A stretch of DNA of 21,025 nucleotides from Desulfarculaceae bacterium (GTDB lineage Bacteria; Desulfobacterota; Desulfobacteria; Desulfobacterales; Desulfobacteraceae): NCBI GenBank assembly GCA_021737205.1, contig JAIPEK010000005.1, positions 1-21,025 on the forward strand. Direction: 5' to 3'. The notes below the pieces were generated by a model. That model was not told where the DNA came from. It saw only the letters and a list, made by a program, of their open reading frames with translations, and did not search any database. Below are positions 7,588 to 13,535 of the stretch, piece by piece; positions within the stretch are counted from its first letter, which is position 1, and every line of letters begins with the position of its first letter. Made by a program: the position numbers and the translations under genes.

Positions 7588-8884
7588 ATTTCCCCTGCTG
7601 TACACTGTTCAGGTAAACTTTGTACTGTTCCGCCGCCTTTTCCCGGCTTCCCATTTCCTCGAGACAGTATCCCTTGAAGAATGTCACCTGTGGATTGGCT
7701 CCCAGGATCGCATCATATTTCTCAAACTGCCGGAATGCATCCGGATACTTTTTCATATTCAGATACAAAAGTCCTGAAACATACCGGGCCTGACCCTCTT
7801 TGGGATCGATTTCCACTGCGTTTTTGCAGAATCCGGCGGCCTGGTCATACTTCTTTTGAACAAATAGACACTTGGCTGTCATCAGATTGGCCGCATAATC
7901 GGTCTCAAGCCCTTTCAGGGCCTGGCGGTAGTGCTTTTCCGCCTTGTCATACGCCTTTTTCCGCATAAATGCCTCCGCTTTCTGCAACTCTTCGATGGAG
8001 GCCTTTTTCGCCCGGATTCCTGCTGTGGCATCCATGTACCGGTCACGGTTAAGCGGAAGGTTTTTCGACGTTTTATACATGCCGGCCGCCCTTTCCTTTG
8101 CATCCCGGTACCGTTCCGATCCCATGGGATGGGTGGCAAACAGGACGGACGCGGCCGAAGATTCCGCCTTGTGCAGGGAGTTGAGCATCTCCATAAGCCC
8201 TGTGAACCCGTCGGTGGAATAACCGCCTTTCACCAGGTATTCGTTTCCCAGGGCATCCGCCTGCCGTTCATTGTCCCTGGAATAATGGGCAAGAAGCATT
8301 TGCCGGCCGACCATCCCGAGCTGCCGGGCCAATCCTTCCAGACCGCTGTCACCGGTGCTCAAAGCCGCACTGACCCCGCCCACCAGAAGAGATGAAACAG
8401 TGCTTTTGGACATCTGCTCTGCAGTATGGCGGGCATTCACATGGCCGAGCTCGTGCCCCAAAAGGGAGGCAAGCTCCGCCTCGTTGTCAAGCTTCAGCAT
8501 AATTCCCCGGGTAAGGGCGATACTCCCGCCGGGGAACGCATATGCGTTAACGTACACGGCATTCACGCACCGGAACGAATACGGCATATCCCGCCGGTGC
8601 ACGGCAGGCACAAGTCGTTTGCCCACCCCGTCGATATATGTGTTCAGCGCCTGGTCCGAAGACACCCCGTAATCCGCGGAAAACTGATGCGGGGACTGCT
8701 GCCGGTCGATCCGGATTTCCTGGTCCTTCGATACCATCATCAGCTGGCGTTCTCCGGTAACCGGATTCACCGCACACCCGGACAGCATGTTCCATCCGGC
8801 CATCCCGGCCCCGGAAAGGGCCAGATATTTTATGAAATCCCTTCTTTCCAGATGTGTTGAAAAAATCGATTCAGCCATATCCAT
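7541..8884 (-). CDS. Tat-type lipoprotein M48 metallopeptidase with TPR domain
   Basis: A 447-residue zinc peptidase of the M48 (BepA/LoiP-like) group, expected in the periplasm attached to a membrane. The N-terminus has a twin-arginine motif (ERRDFIK, R14-R15), a hydrophobic stretch and a lipobox LSGC (C37), so it looks like a Tat-exported lipoprotein. The active-site motif HELGH is at 144-148, and E206 in NERQAD is the likely third zinc ligand. The C-terminal part (about 290-440) forms TPR helices, as in BepA, which helps with outer-membrane protein quality control in E. coli. The ATG at 8884 is two codons upstream of an ATG at 8878; AGAGAGGTGG is better spaced for 8878, so either may be used. 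The 3' end overlaps the next gene, making a three-gene operon with the flavin-barrel protein and the UbiD enzyme. Confidence 0.92.
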   Translation of the reverse strand: MDMAESIFSTHLERRDFIKYLALSGAGMAGWNMLSGCAVNPVTGERQLMMVSKDQEIRIDRQQSPHQFSADYGVSSDQALNTYIDGVGKRLVPAVHRRDMPYSFRCVNAVYVNAYAFPGGSIALTRGIMLKLDNEAELASLLGHELGHVNARHTAEQMSKSTVSSLLVGGVSAALSTGDSGLEGLARQLGMVGRQMLLAHYSRDNERQADALGNEYLVKGGYSTDGFTGLMEMLNSLHKAESSAASVLFATHPMGSERYRDAKERAAGMYKTSKNLPLNRDRYMDATAGIRAKKASIEELQKAEAFMRKKAYDKAEKHYRQALKGLETDYAANLMTAKCLFVQKKYDQAAGFCKNAVEIDPKEGQARYVSGLLYLNMKKYPDAFRQFEKYDAILGANPQVTFFKGYCLEEMGSREKAAEQYKVYLNSVQQGKYAVHAYKRLKEWGYL

Positions 8885-8903
8885 CCACCTCTCTGTTCAG
8901 GGC

Positions 8904-8981
8904 GATCGCATGAATTTTACGGGCCTTTGCCATGTTGCCCGACGCCACGGGTTTCACGGGCTCATAAAATTTCATGCGATC
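8904..8981. repeat. palindromic element with internal hairpins
   Basis: GATCGCATGAATTTTA (8904-8919) is complementary to TAAAATTTCATGCGATC (8965-8981) apart from one extra base. The enclosed 45 bases contain further pairing: CGGGC (8920-8924) or CGGGC (8957-8961 region) can pair with GCCCG (8937-8941), and CACGGG occurs twice (8946-8951, 8955-8960). As minus-strand RNA it would form a closed multi-stem structure between the small membrane-protein gene and the M48 gene. It has no U-tract and so is not a typical terminator. A REP/MITE-like element or a leader structure are alternatives. Confidence 0.7.
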
Positions 8982-9011
8982 TTCCTGCCTTTCTCTTTGC
9001 CACACCTTGCA

Positions 9012-9287
9012 TTACATTTTGCTGAAAGCGCCGATAATCAGGCACAAAAGCCCGAATCCAAATAAAAACTGATAGGCGGCGATTTCGATCAACAGAAAAT
9101 TCAATCCCGTGATAACCGCCTCCACCGGAATTTTGGTGATCACGGCGTCAACAGCATTGCCGGTCAGGTCCGACATGGTGAGATTCTGCCAGCCCTCCTG
9201 GTTCATAAAAAGAGAAACCCCCTGGAACAAAAGCAGAACCAGTGCCCCCGCCCACGCAATCAGCCCGATTCCCGTAAACTTGTTCAT
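9012..9287 (-). CDS. small two-helix membrane protein of unknown function
   Basis: A 91-residue protein with two hydrophobic helices (about 6-28 and 62-88) separated by a short polar loop containing NQEGWQNLTMSDLTG. I do not recognise a family. The middle stretch resembles linkers of small inner-membrane proteins with no catalytic residues. I chose the ATG at 9287; the frame extends upstream to a TTG at 9305 that lacks support, while GGAG lies about ten bases before 9287. It is the first gene of the minus-strand cluster leading into the M48 peptidase, but is separated from it by 127 bases holding the palindromic element, so co-transcription is uncertain. The heptamer array lies 40-140 bases upstream of its start. 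Confidence 0.65.
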   Translation of the reverse strand: MNKFTGIGLIAWAGALVLLLFQGVSLFMNQEGWQNLTMSDLTGNAVDAVITKIPVEAVITGLNFLLIEIAAYQFLFGFGLLCLIIGAFSKM

Positions 9288-9328
9288 AACGTTTTCACTC
9301 CGCAACTTGAATACAACCTTCTCTTCTC

Positions 9329-9426
9329 TCTTGTTTCTTGTCTCTTGTCTCTTGTTTCTTGTCTCTTGTTTCTTGTCTCTTGTTTCTTGTCTCTTGTTTC
9401 TTGTCTCTTGTTTCTTGTCTCTTGTT
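9329..9426. repeat. tandem heptamer array, 14 copies of TCTTGTY
   Basis: Fourteen uninterrupted heptamers, each TCTTGTT or TCTTGTC. The two forms alternate after the third unit, giving a 14-base higher-order period. There is no spacer and no mismatch outside the last base. The array sits between the divergent small membrane-protein gene (-) and murJ (+), close upstream of the former. Such perfect short tandem repeats are prone to copy-number change by slippage. On the plus strand the units encode a LFLVSC-type frame, which I regard as non-coding. The 90 bases between this array and the next repeat show nothing I can name. Confidence 0.92.
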
Positions 9427-9517
9427 TATATGCGCTCGCACCGCCTTGAGTCAAATATTTTACACTGTTTTATCACTTTTCTTCAAGCCATCTTTGTGAT
9501 ACATCTGGTAACCGTTT

Positions 9518-9587
9518 TAGGTGTTAGGTTTTAGGTTTTAGGTATTAGGTGTTAGCTAATACCCAATACCTAACACCTAATACCTAT
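9518..9587. repeat. inverted heptamer arrays (TAGGTNT / CTAAYAC)
   Basis: Five TAGGTNT-type heptamers run from 9518 to 9552 (TAGGTGT, TAGGTTT, TAGGTTT, TAGGTAT, TAGGTGT). They are followed at once by four complementary heptamers from 9556 to 9583 (CTAATAC, CCAATAC, CTAACAC, CTAATAC). The whole forms a near-perfect hairpin of about 30 base pairs with almost no loop, ending 34 bases before the murJ start. An in-frame extension of murJ runs back through it, but the repeat content argues against translation. It may act as a hairpin ahead of murJ or be a mobile palindromic element. Confidence 0.9.
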
Positions 9588-9620
9588 TTTATCAAAGCCT
9601 CTCAGGCCATTAATGTTATT

Positions 9621-11198
9621 ATGACGGAAAAAAGCTTATACAAAAAAGTCGGGGCGGCCTCGTTCATCATGATGGCCTCCGTGTTCGCCAGCCGGGTAAT
9701 CGGACTTTTCAGGGAAATGGCCATTGCTTTTGCAGGAGGCGCACAGGGATGCGTGGACGCCTACCAGGTGGCCTTTATCCTCCCGGAAATCCTGAACCAC
9801 ATCGTGGCAAGCGGTTTTCTCTCGGTGACCTTTATCCCGATTTTCACCTCGTATCTTACAGCGGGAAACGAAGAAGAAGGATGGCGGGTTTTCTCCATCA
9901 TCTTCAACACCTTCGGACTGCTTCTTCTTTTCTTTATCGTGGTCTCGTTTGTGTTTGCTCCCAGTCTTGTGGGCATCCTCGCACCGGGTCTGGATGATCC
10001 GGTCCTGTTTCAAAGCGCAGTGAGAATGACCCGGATCATCATCCCGGCCCAGTTTTTCTTTTTTTCAGGCGGTCTTTTCATGGCGGTCCAGTTTGCCAGG
10101 GAAAAATTTCTGATCCCGGCGCTGGCCCCTCTTTTCTACAATCTCGGCATTATTGCCGGAGGCCTTTTGCTAAGCCGATTCATCGGGATGGAAGGATTTG
10201 CATGGGGCGTTCTTGCCGGTGCATTCATCGGAAATTTTGTCATACAGTTTTTCGGTGCCAGAAAAGCCGGCCTGAAATTTCATCCCCTGATCCGGGTCAA
10301 GCACCCGGATTTCATCCGGTACGTTCTTTTGACACTGCCGCTGATGGTGGGACTGACCATGACCTTTTCAACGGAAATTCTTCTCAAATTCTTCGGCTCG
10401 TACCTGGATGAAGGGAGCATCGCCGCACTCAACTATGCGCTTCGGATCATGTTCATCCTGGTGGGCCTTTTCGGGCAGGCCGTGGGCGTGGCCTCCTATC
10501 CGTTCATGGCCCAGCTTGCCGACAAAAAAGAGTTTGACCGGCTCAACGAGCTGTTAAACCGCACTCTGAAATTTCTCTTCCTGGTCATCCCTTTTTCCGT
10601 TCTGATGATCGTTTTGAAACACGAGACCGTGCTTTTGCTGTTCCAGCGGGGAGAATTCGGGGAAAAAGCCGCCCGTATGACCGCCGAAGTTCTGCCGTAC
10701 CTTCTGGGCGGGGCTTTTGCATTTGCCGCCCAGACCGTTGTGGTCCGGGGGTATTACGCCGCCAAAAACACCTGGTTTCCCGCCCTGTTCGGAACCATTG
10801 CAGTGGTAGTGAGCTTGCCGCTTTTTTACCTTTTCATGAACCTGCTGGATGCCAGGGGAGTCGCCCTGGCCCTTTCGGGGTCCGCATTCCTTCAGGTGGT
10901 GGTGCTGTACGAATTGTGGAACCGGAGAACAGGCAACAAAGGAAAATGGCAGGTATACCGTTTTTTCGGTAAAATCAGTTTTGTCAGCATCCTGATCGGC
11001 CTGGCATTTTCCGCTGTTACCTCGTTTCTGTACCGGTTTATCGATCCCGGGACCTTCGGCGGGGCCTTTTCCGTATGCGCCGTTTCCGCCCCGGTTTTTC
11101 TCCTTTTTTTCGCCGGTGCCGGCTACATTTTTAAAATCGATGAAATATTTGTCCTTGCCGGAACGATCAAACAGAAAGTTGTCCGACCCGGGTCCTGA
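9621..11198 (+). CDS. murJ: MurJ/MviN-family lipid flippase (divergent active-site loop)
   Basis: A 525-residue polytopic membrane protein of the MurJ (MviN) family, which flips lipid II across the inner membrane for peptidoglycan synthesis. It has about 13-14 hydrophobic helices and the family opening SRVIGLFRE...VDAYQVAFILP. R25, R31 and D46 match residues needed in E. coli MurJ, and the later NYALRIM arginine is also kept. However, the family loop LRR(I/L)FAEG reads LNHIVASG (58-65), so the arginine pair and the glutamate are missing. A MurJ-like flippase for another lipid-linked sugar is therefore possible. The ATG at 9621 gives the expected family N-terminus. No good Shine-Dalgarno precedes it, and the frame open to 9549 runs through the palindromic repeat. 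The gene is a single plus-strand unit, convergent with the chemoreceptor. Confidence 0.88.
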   Translation: MTEKSLYKKVGAASFIMMASVFASRVIGLFREMAIAFAGGAQGCVDAYQVAFILPEILNHIVASGFLSVTFIPIFTSYLTAGNEEEGWRVFSIIFNTFGLLLLFFIVVSFVFAPSLVGILAPGLDDPVLFQSAVRMTRIIIPAQFFFFSGGLFMAVQFAREKFLIPALAPLFYNLGIIAGGLLLSRFIGMEGFAWGVLAGAFIGNFVIQFFGARKAGLKFHPLIRVKHPDFIRYVLLTLPLMVGLTMTFSTEILLKFFGSYLDEGSIAALNYALRIMFILVGLFGQAVGVASYPFMAQLADKKEFDRLNELLNRTLKFLFLVIPFSVLMIVLKHETVLLLFQRGEFGEKAARMTAEVLPYLLGGAFAFAAQTVVVRGYYAAKNTWFPALFGTIAVVVSLPLFYLFMNLLDARGVALALSGSAFLQVVVLYELWNRRTGNKGKWQVYRFFGKISFVSILIGLAFSAVTSFLYRFIDPGTFGGAFSVCAVSAPVFLLFFAGAGYIFKIDEIFVLAGTIKQKVVRPGS

Positions 11199-11235
11199 CC
11201 CGCTCTATGGGCTTTGTACCAGGGAAAATCCCAAA

Positions 11236-11301
11236 TTTTACCATGAAGGCCATGAAGGAACTGAAGCAAAATCTTCATGAACTTCATGGTGATCTTTCAT
11301 C
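11236..11301. repeat. CATGAAG-type hairpin repeat, copy A
   Basis: A 66-base element between the convergent murJ and chemoreceptor genes, ending at the chemoreceptor stop codon. It consists of CATGAAG units with a 9-base period on the left (from ACCATGAAGG at 11240) and CTTCATG units on the right (to 11289), so it folds into a hairpin. The same sequence occurs inverted at 19044-19128 with only two substitutions and two unit-length deletions. It could serve as a two-way terminator stem here, although no clear U-tract follows. Confidence 0.85.
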
Positions 11302-12968
11302 TATATGGAAAACCGGGCCACAAGCTCCTTGAGTTTGTCCGCCATTTGAGACAGCTTGCCTGCCTTGTCGCTCACATCGGTGCTGTTGGTTTCCACGTCC
11401 GTGGAAGCCTCATCCACCTGGGAGATCCGGCCGGCGATCTCTCCTGCGGCCTGGGCTCCTTCGCTCACATTCCGGCCCACTTCGGTAATGGTCTTGGAAA
11501 CCTCGGATATACTGCCGGAGATTTCCTCGCTTGTTGCGCTCTGTTCTTCAACAGCCGTTGCAATACCGGATATGGCATCATCGGATTCATTGATCCGGCC
11601 GGAGAGGTTACCGATTTCCTCCACAGTGGTTTTTACCTGGTTCCGGATGTCTTTGATCTTTTCATCCACCTTTTTGGCAGAATTTCCGGCCTCGCCGGAA
11701 AGGTCCGTAATTTCCTGGGCCACCACTGCGAATCCCTTGCCCGCCTCTCCGGCCCGGGCGGATTCAATCTTTGCGTTCAGGGCCAGAAGGCCGACCTGCT
11801 CGGCAATGTCACTGATCTCTCTGGTGACGGTATCAATATCCTCGGCCTCTTTACCCAGTTGATTTATCACTTTGGAAAGCCGATCGAACTCGTTCACGGA
11901 CTGGTCCACCACCTCTTTGGCTGTATTTGCGTTCCGGGAAATCTCGCCCACCGTGGAACTCATCTCCTCGGACGCCGAGACAACCGTATTCAGACTGGAG
12001 GAAGCCTCTTCCATGGAAGCGGCAATGGAATCAAGATTGCTGCTCATCTGCTCTGCCGCGGAAGAAACAGAACCTGAATTTTCCGAAGTTTCCCGGCTTC
12101 TTTTGCTCAGCGTTTCCGAAATCCCGGTAAGATCAGAGGCGGACCGGGTCAGTTGAGAACTCGAATCCACCACTTCTTTCAAAGCTTGCCGGATATTACC
12201 ATTCACAAGATGGATCCGGTTGAGGATATGGTTCATCTCATCCCCGGACGGCACCTCGGTGGAAAAGGTGAAATCCCCGTTCCTCATTTTCTCCATGGCC
12301 GTAAGGACAAGGGCGATTTTTTTGTTGACCAGAAAATGAAAGAACATCCATACAAAGGCCACCACCAGGCAGAGGCCTGCAACCCCGATCCATATACTGT
12401 TTTTCATGCCGGCGTCTATGGCATCGAGCGCGTGCTGCTCGGACGACAGGATGGTAATACCGCCCAGAACTTCCTTGCTGCTGCCGTGGCAGTGATAGCA
12501 CCTTTTTTCGTTAGGAATCACCCGGTTGACCACGGCAAAGGCTTCTTCTCCTCTTGTGGTATGAAAGATCCGGCCGCTTTCCGTGCCGACATCCATCATC
12601 CGGTGTACATCCGGGGCCGCCCGCTCTCCCGCGTATGAATCCACCTTTTCTCCCAGAGCCTCTTTTTCCGTGGTAAAGGCGACCTTTCCGTTGAAATCGT
12701 AGATAAACGCCTTGACATCCTCCACTTCACTGCTGATGCGTTTGAACTGCTTTCGAACCGTGTCGTTGTCCCCCACGGCAAGGGCATCAAACATGGTATT
12801 TTCAATGGTTTTGGCGACATCCTCGCTCTGGTTCCGGATCTGGTGGCTGCTGATCCGTTTCATTGCGGAAATATTGAACCATACCATGACAGTACCCACC
12901 AGCAGGAGAATCACCAGCATGGCAAGGATGAACTTGACCCACATTTTACGCTTGATTGCTTTGAACAT
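11301..12968 (-). CDS. methyl-accepting chemotaxis protein with periplasmic c-type heme site
   Basis: A 555-residue transmembrane chemoreceptor. The first helix is at about 11-31, a periplasmic sensor domain at 32-190, the second helix at 191-214, HAMP at about 215-270, and then a long coiled-coil signalling domain. The kinase-contact tip is in the NAKIESARAGEAGKGFAVVA region. The sensor domain contains CYHCH at 157-161, a CxxCH heme c attachment motif just before the second helix. This is the arrangement of DcrA-type redox/oxygen chemoreceptors of Desulfovibrio and of Geobacter heme-MCPs. Sensing of redox state or a gas is inferred from that family. It ends without a CheR-docking pentapeptide. 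AGGA lies eight bases before the start. The tetraheme cytochrome gene ends 23 bases upstream, so the two are one operon. Confidence 0.93.
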   Translation of the reverse strand: MFKAIKRKMWVKFILAMLVILLLVGTVMVWFNISAMKRISSHQIRNQSEDVAKTIENTMFDALAVGDNDTVRKQFKRISSEVEDVKAFIYDFNGKVAFTTEKEALGEKVDSYAGERAAPDVHRMMDVGTESGRIFHTTRGEEAFAVVNRVIPNEKRCYHCHGSSKEVLGGITILSSEQHALDAIDAGMKNSIWIGVAGLCLVVAFVWMFFHFLVNKKIALVLTAMEKMRNGDFTFSTEVPSGDEMNHILNRIHLVNGNIRQALKEVVDSSSQLTRSASDLTGISETLSKRSRETSENSGSVSSAAEQMSSNLDSIAASMEEASSSLNTVVSASEEMSSTVGEISRNANTAKEVVDQSVNEFDRLSKVINQLGKEAEDIDTVTREISDIAEQVGLLALNAKIESARAGEAGKGFAVVAQEITDLSGEAGNSAKKVDEKIKDIRNQVKTTVEEIGNLSGRINESDDAISGIATAVEEQSATSEEISGSISEVSKTITEVGRNVSEGAQAAGEIAGRISQVDEASTDVETNSTDVSDKAGKLSQMADKLKELVARFSI

Positions 12969-12991
12969 ATGGAAAATCCTGTCATTATGGG

Positions 12992-13453
12992 CTAATGCGC
13001 CCCTCCGAATAGGAGCGGTTTGAAATCGAATGCATTGACCCGTTCACTGTTGTGGCAACTCTTGCAGTCCTCCAGGCTCAGATCGTGCCGGATTTCGGCC
13101 GGGTCTCCGCCCGTGTCCGCATGAATGCTCCCCGGCCCGTGGCACACCTCGCACCCGGCGTTCCTCAGTTCAGGGGTCTCGCTTTCGGAAACAAATCCCC
13201 CGGGTTCTTTGTAACCGGTGGTATGGCACTCGAAACAGACCTGATATTCTTCTCTGGTCAATTTCGGTTTCATAACCTTGATGCTCTCGAAAGAGCCGGA
13301 CTTTTTCGAGAACTCGACAAACCTCTCATACTCTTGCGGGTGGCATTCGCCGCAGGTTTTAGCCCCTATATAGCGGGCCTGTTCCGCATAAGCCACTGAA
13401 ACCGCAACCCCCGTCACGACAAGTAATACCAAAAAAACACTGCGTAAATTCAT
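12992..13453 (-). CDS. periplasmic tetraheme cytochrome c
   Basis: A 153-residue secreted cytochrome. The signal peptide (residues 1-23) ends at AYA before EQARY. Four CxxCH motifs follow: C34-H38 (CGECH), C73-H77 (CFECH), C101-H105 (CEVCH, followed by GPGS) and C130-H134 (CKSCH), in the style of the cytochrome c554/multiheme group. The ATG at 13453 is preceded by AGGGAG six bases away. The frame is open to 13495, but that extension would cross the promoter -10 box. The gene is followed after 23 bases by the heme-binding chemoreceptor, so it may pass electrons to or from that sensor domain, or be co-regulated with it. Heme attachment is certain from motifs; the electron partner is not. Confidence 0.92.
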   Translation of the reverse strand: MNLRSVFLVLLVVTGVAVSVAYAEQARYIGAKTCGECHPQEYERFVEFSKKSGSFESIKVMKPKLTREEYQVCFECHTTGYKEPGGFVSESETPELRNAGCEVCHGPGSIHADTGGDPAEIRHDLSLEDCKSCHNSERVNAFDFKPLLFGGAH

Positions 13454-13482
13454 AGCATTCTCCCTTTCACAAATTTGCACAC

Positions 13483-13511
13483 ATAATGCTAACAATCCGA
13501 TCTTTTGTCAA
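13483..13511 (-). promoter_or_regulatory. sigma70-type promoter for the cytochrome-chemoreceptor operon
   Basis: On the minus strand a perfect -35 TTGACA (13511-13506) is followed after 17 bases by CATTAT (13488-13483), four of six matches to TATAAT. This would start RNA around 13476, leaving about 22 bases of leader with the AGGGAG ribosome site before the ATG at 13453. It lies in the 82-base gap behind the helicase gene, so this operon need not depend on read-through. Confidence 0.6.
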
Positions 13512-13535
13512 GAATTTTACTCTCTGCAACGGATG

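Noticed and set aside
9329..9426. CRISPR array
   Set aside because: The repeats are contiguous heptamers with no spacers, and there are no cas genes nearby.
9109..9534. 141-codon plus-strand frame with LFLVSC repeats
   Set aside because: The repeat peptide comes entirely from the heptamer array, and the frame also crosses the opposite-strand membrane-protein gene. No ribosome site was found.
9549..9620. Upstream extension of murJ by 24 codons
   Set aside because: The additional residues are encoded by the heptamer palindrome and do not match the MurJ N-terminus; the ATG at 9621 does.
11199..11235. Terminator after murJ (GGGA-AAA-TCCC followed by AAATTTT)
   Set aside because: The stem has only four base pairs and the T-run is short and displaced; too weak to call.
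11277..12077. 266-codon plus-strand frame antisense to the chemoreceptor
   Set aside because: The repetitive leucine/glycine/histidine-rich translation is what an antisense coiled coil gives. The chemoreceptor on the minus strand explains the region fully.
13454..13495. Upstream extension of the tetraheme cytochrome frame
   Set aside because: It overlaps the promoter -10 box, and would bury the signal peptide behind 14 additional residues; AGGGAG supports the ATG at 13453.
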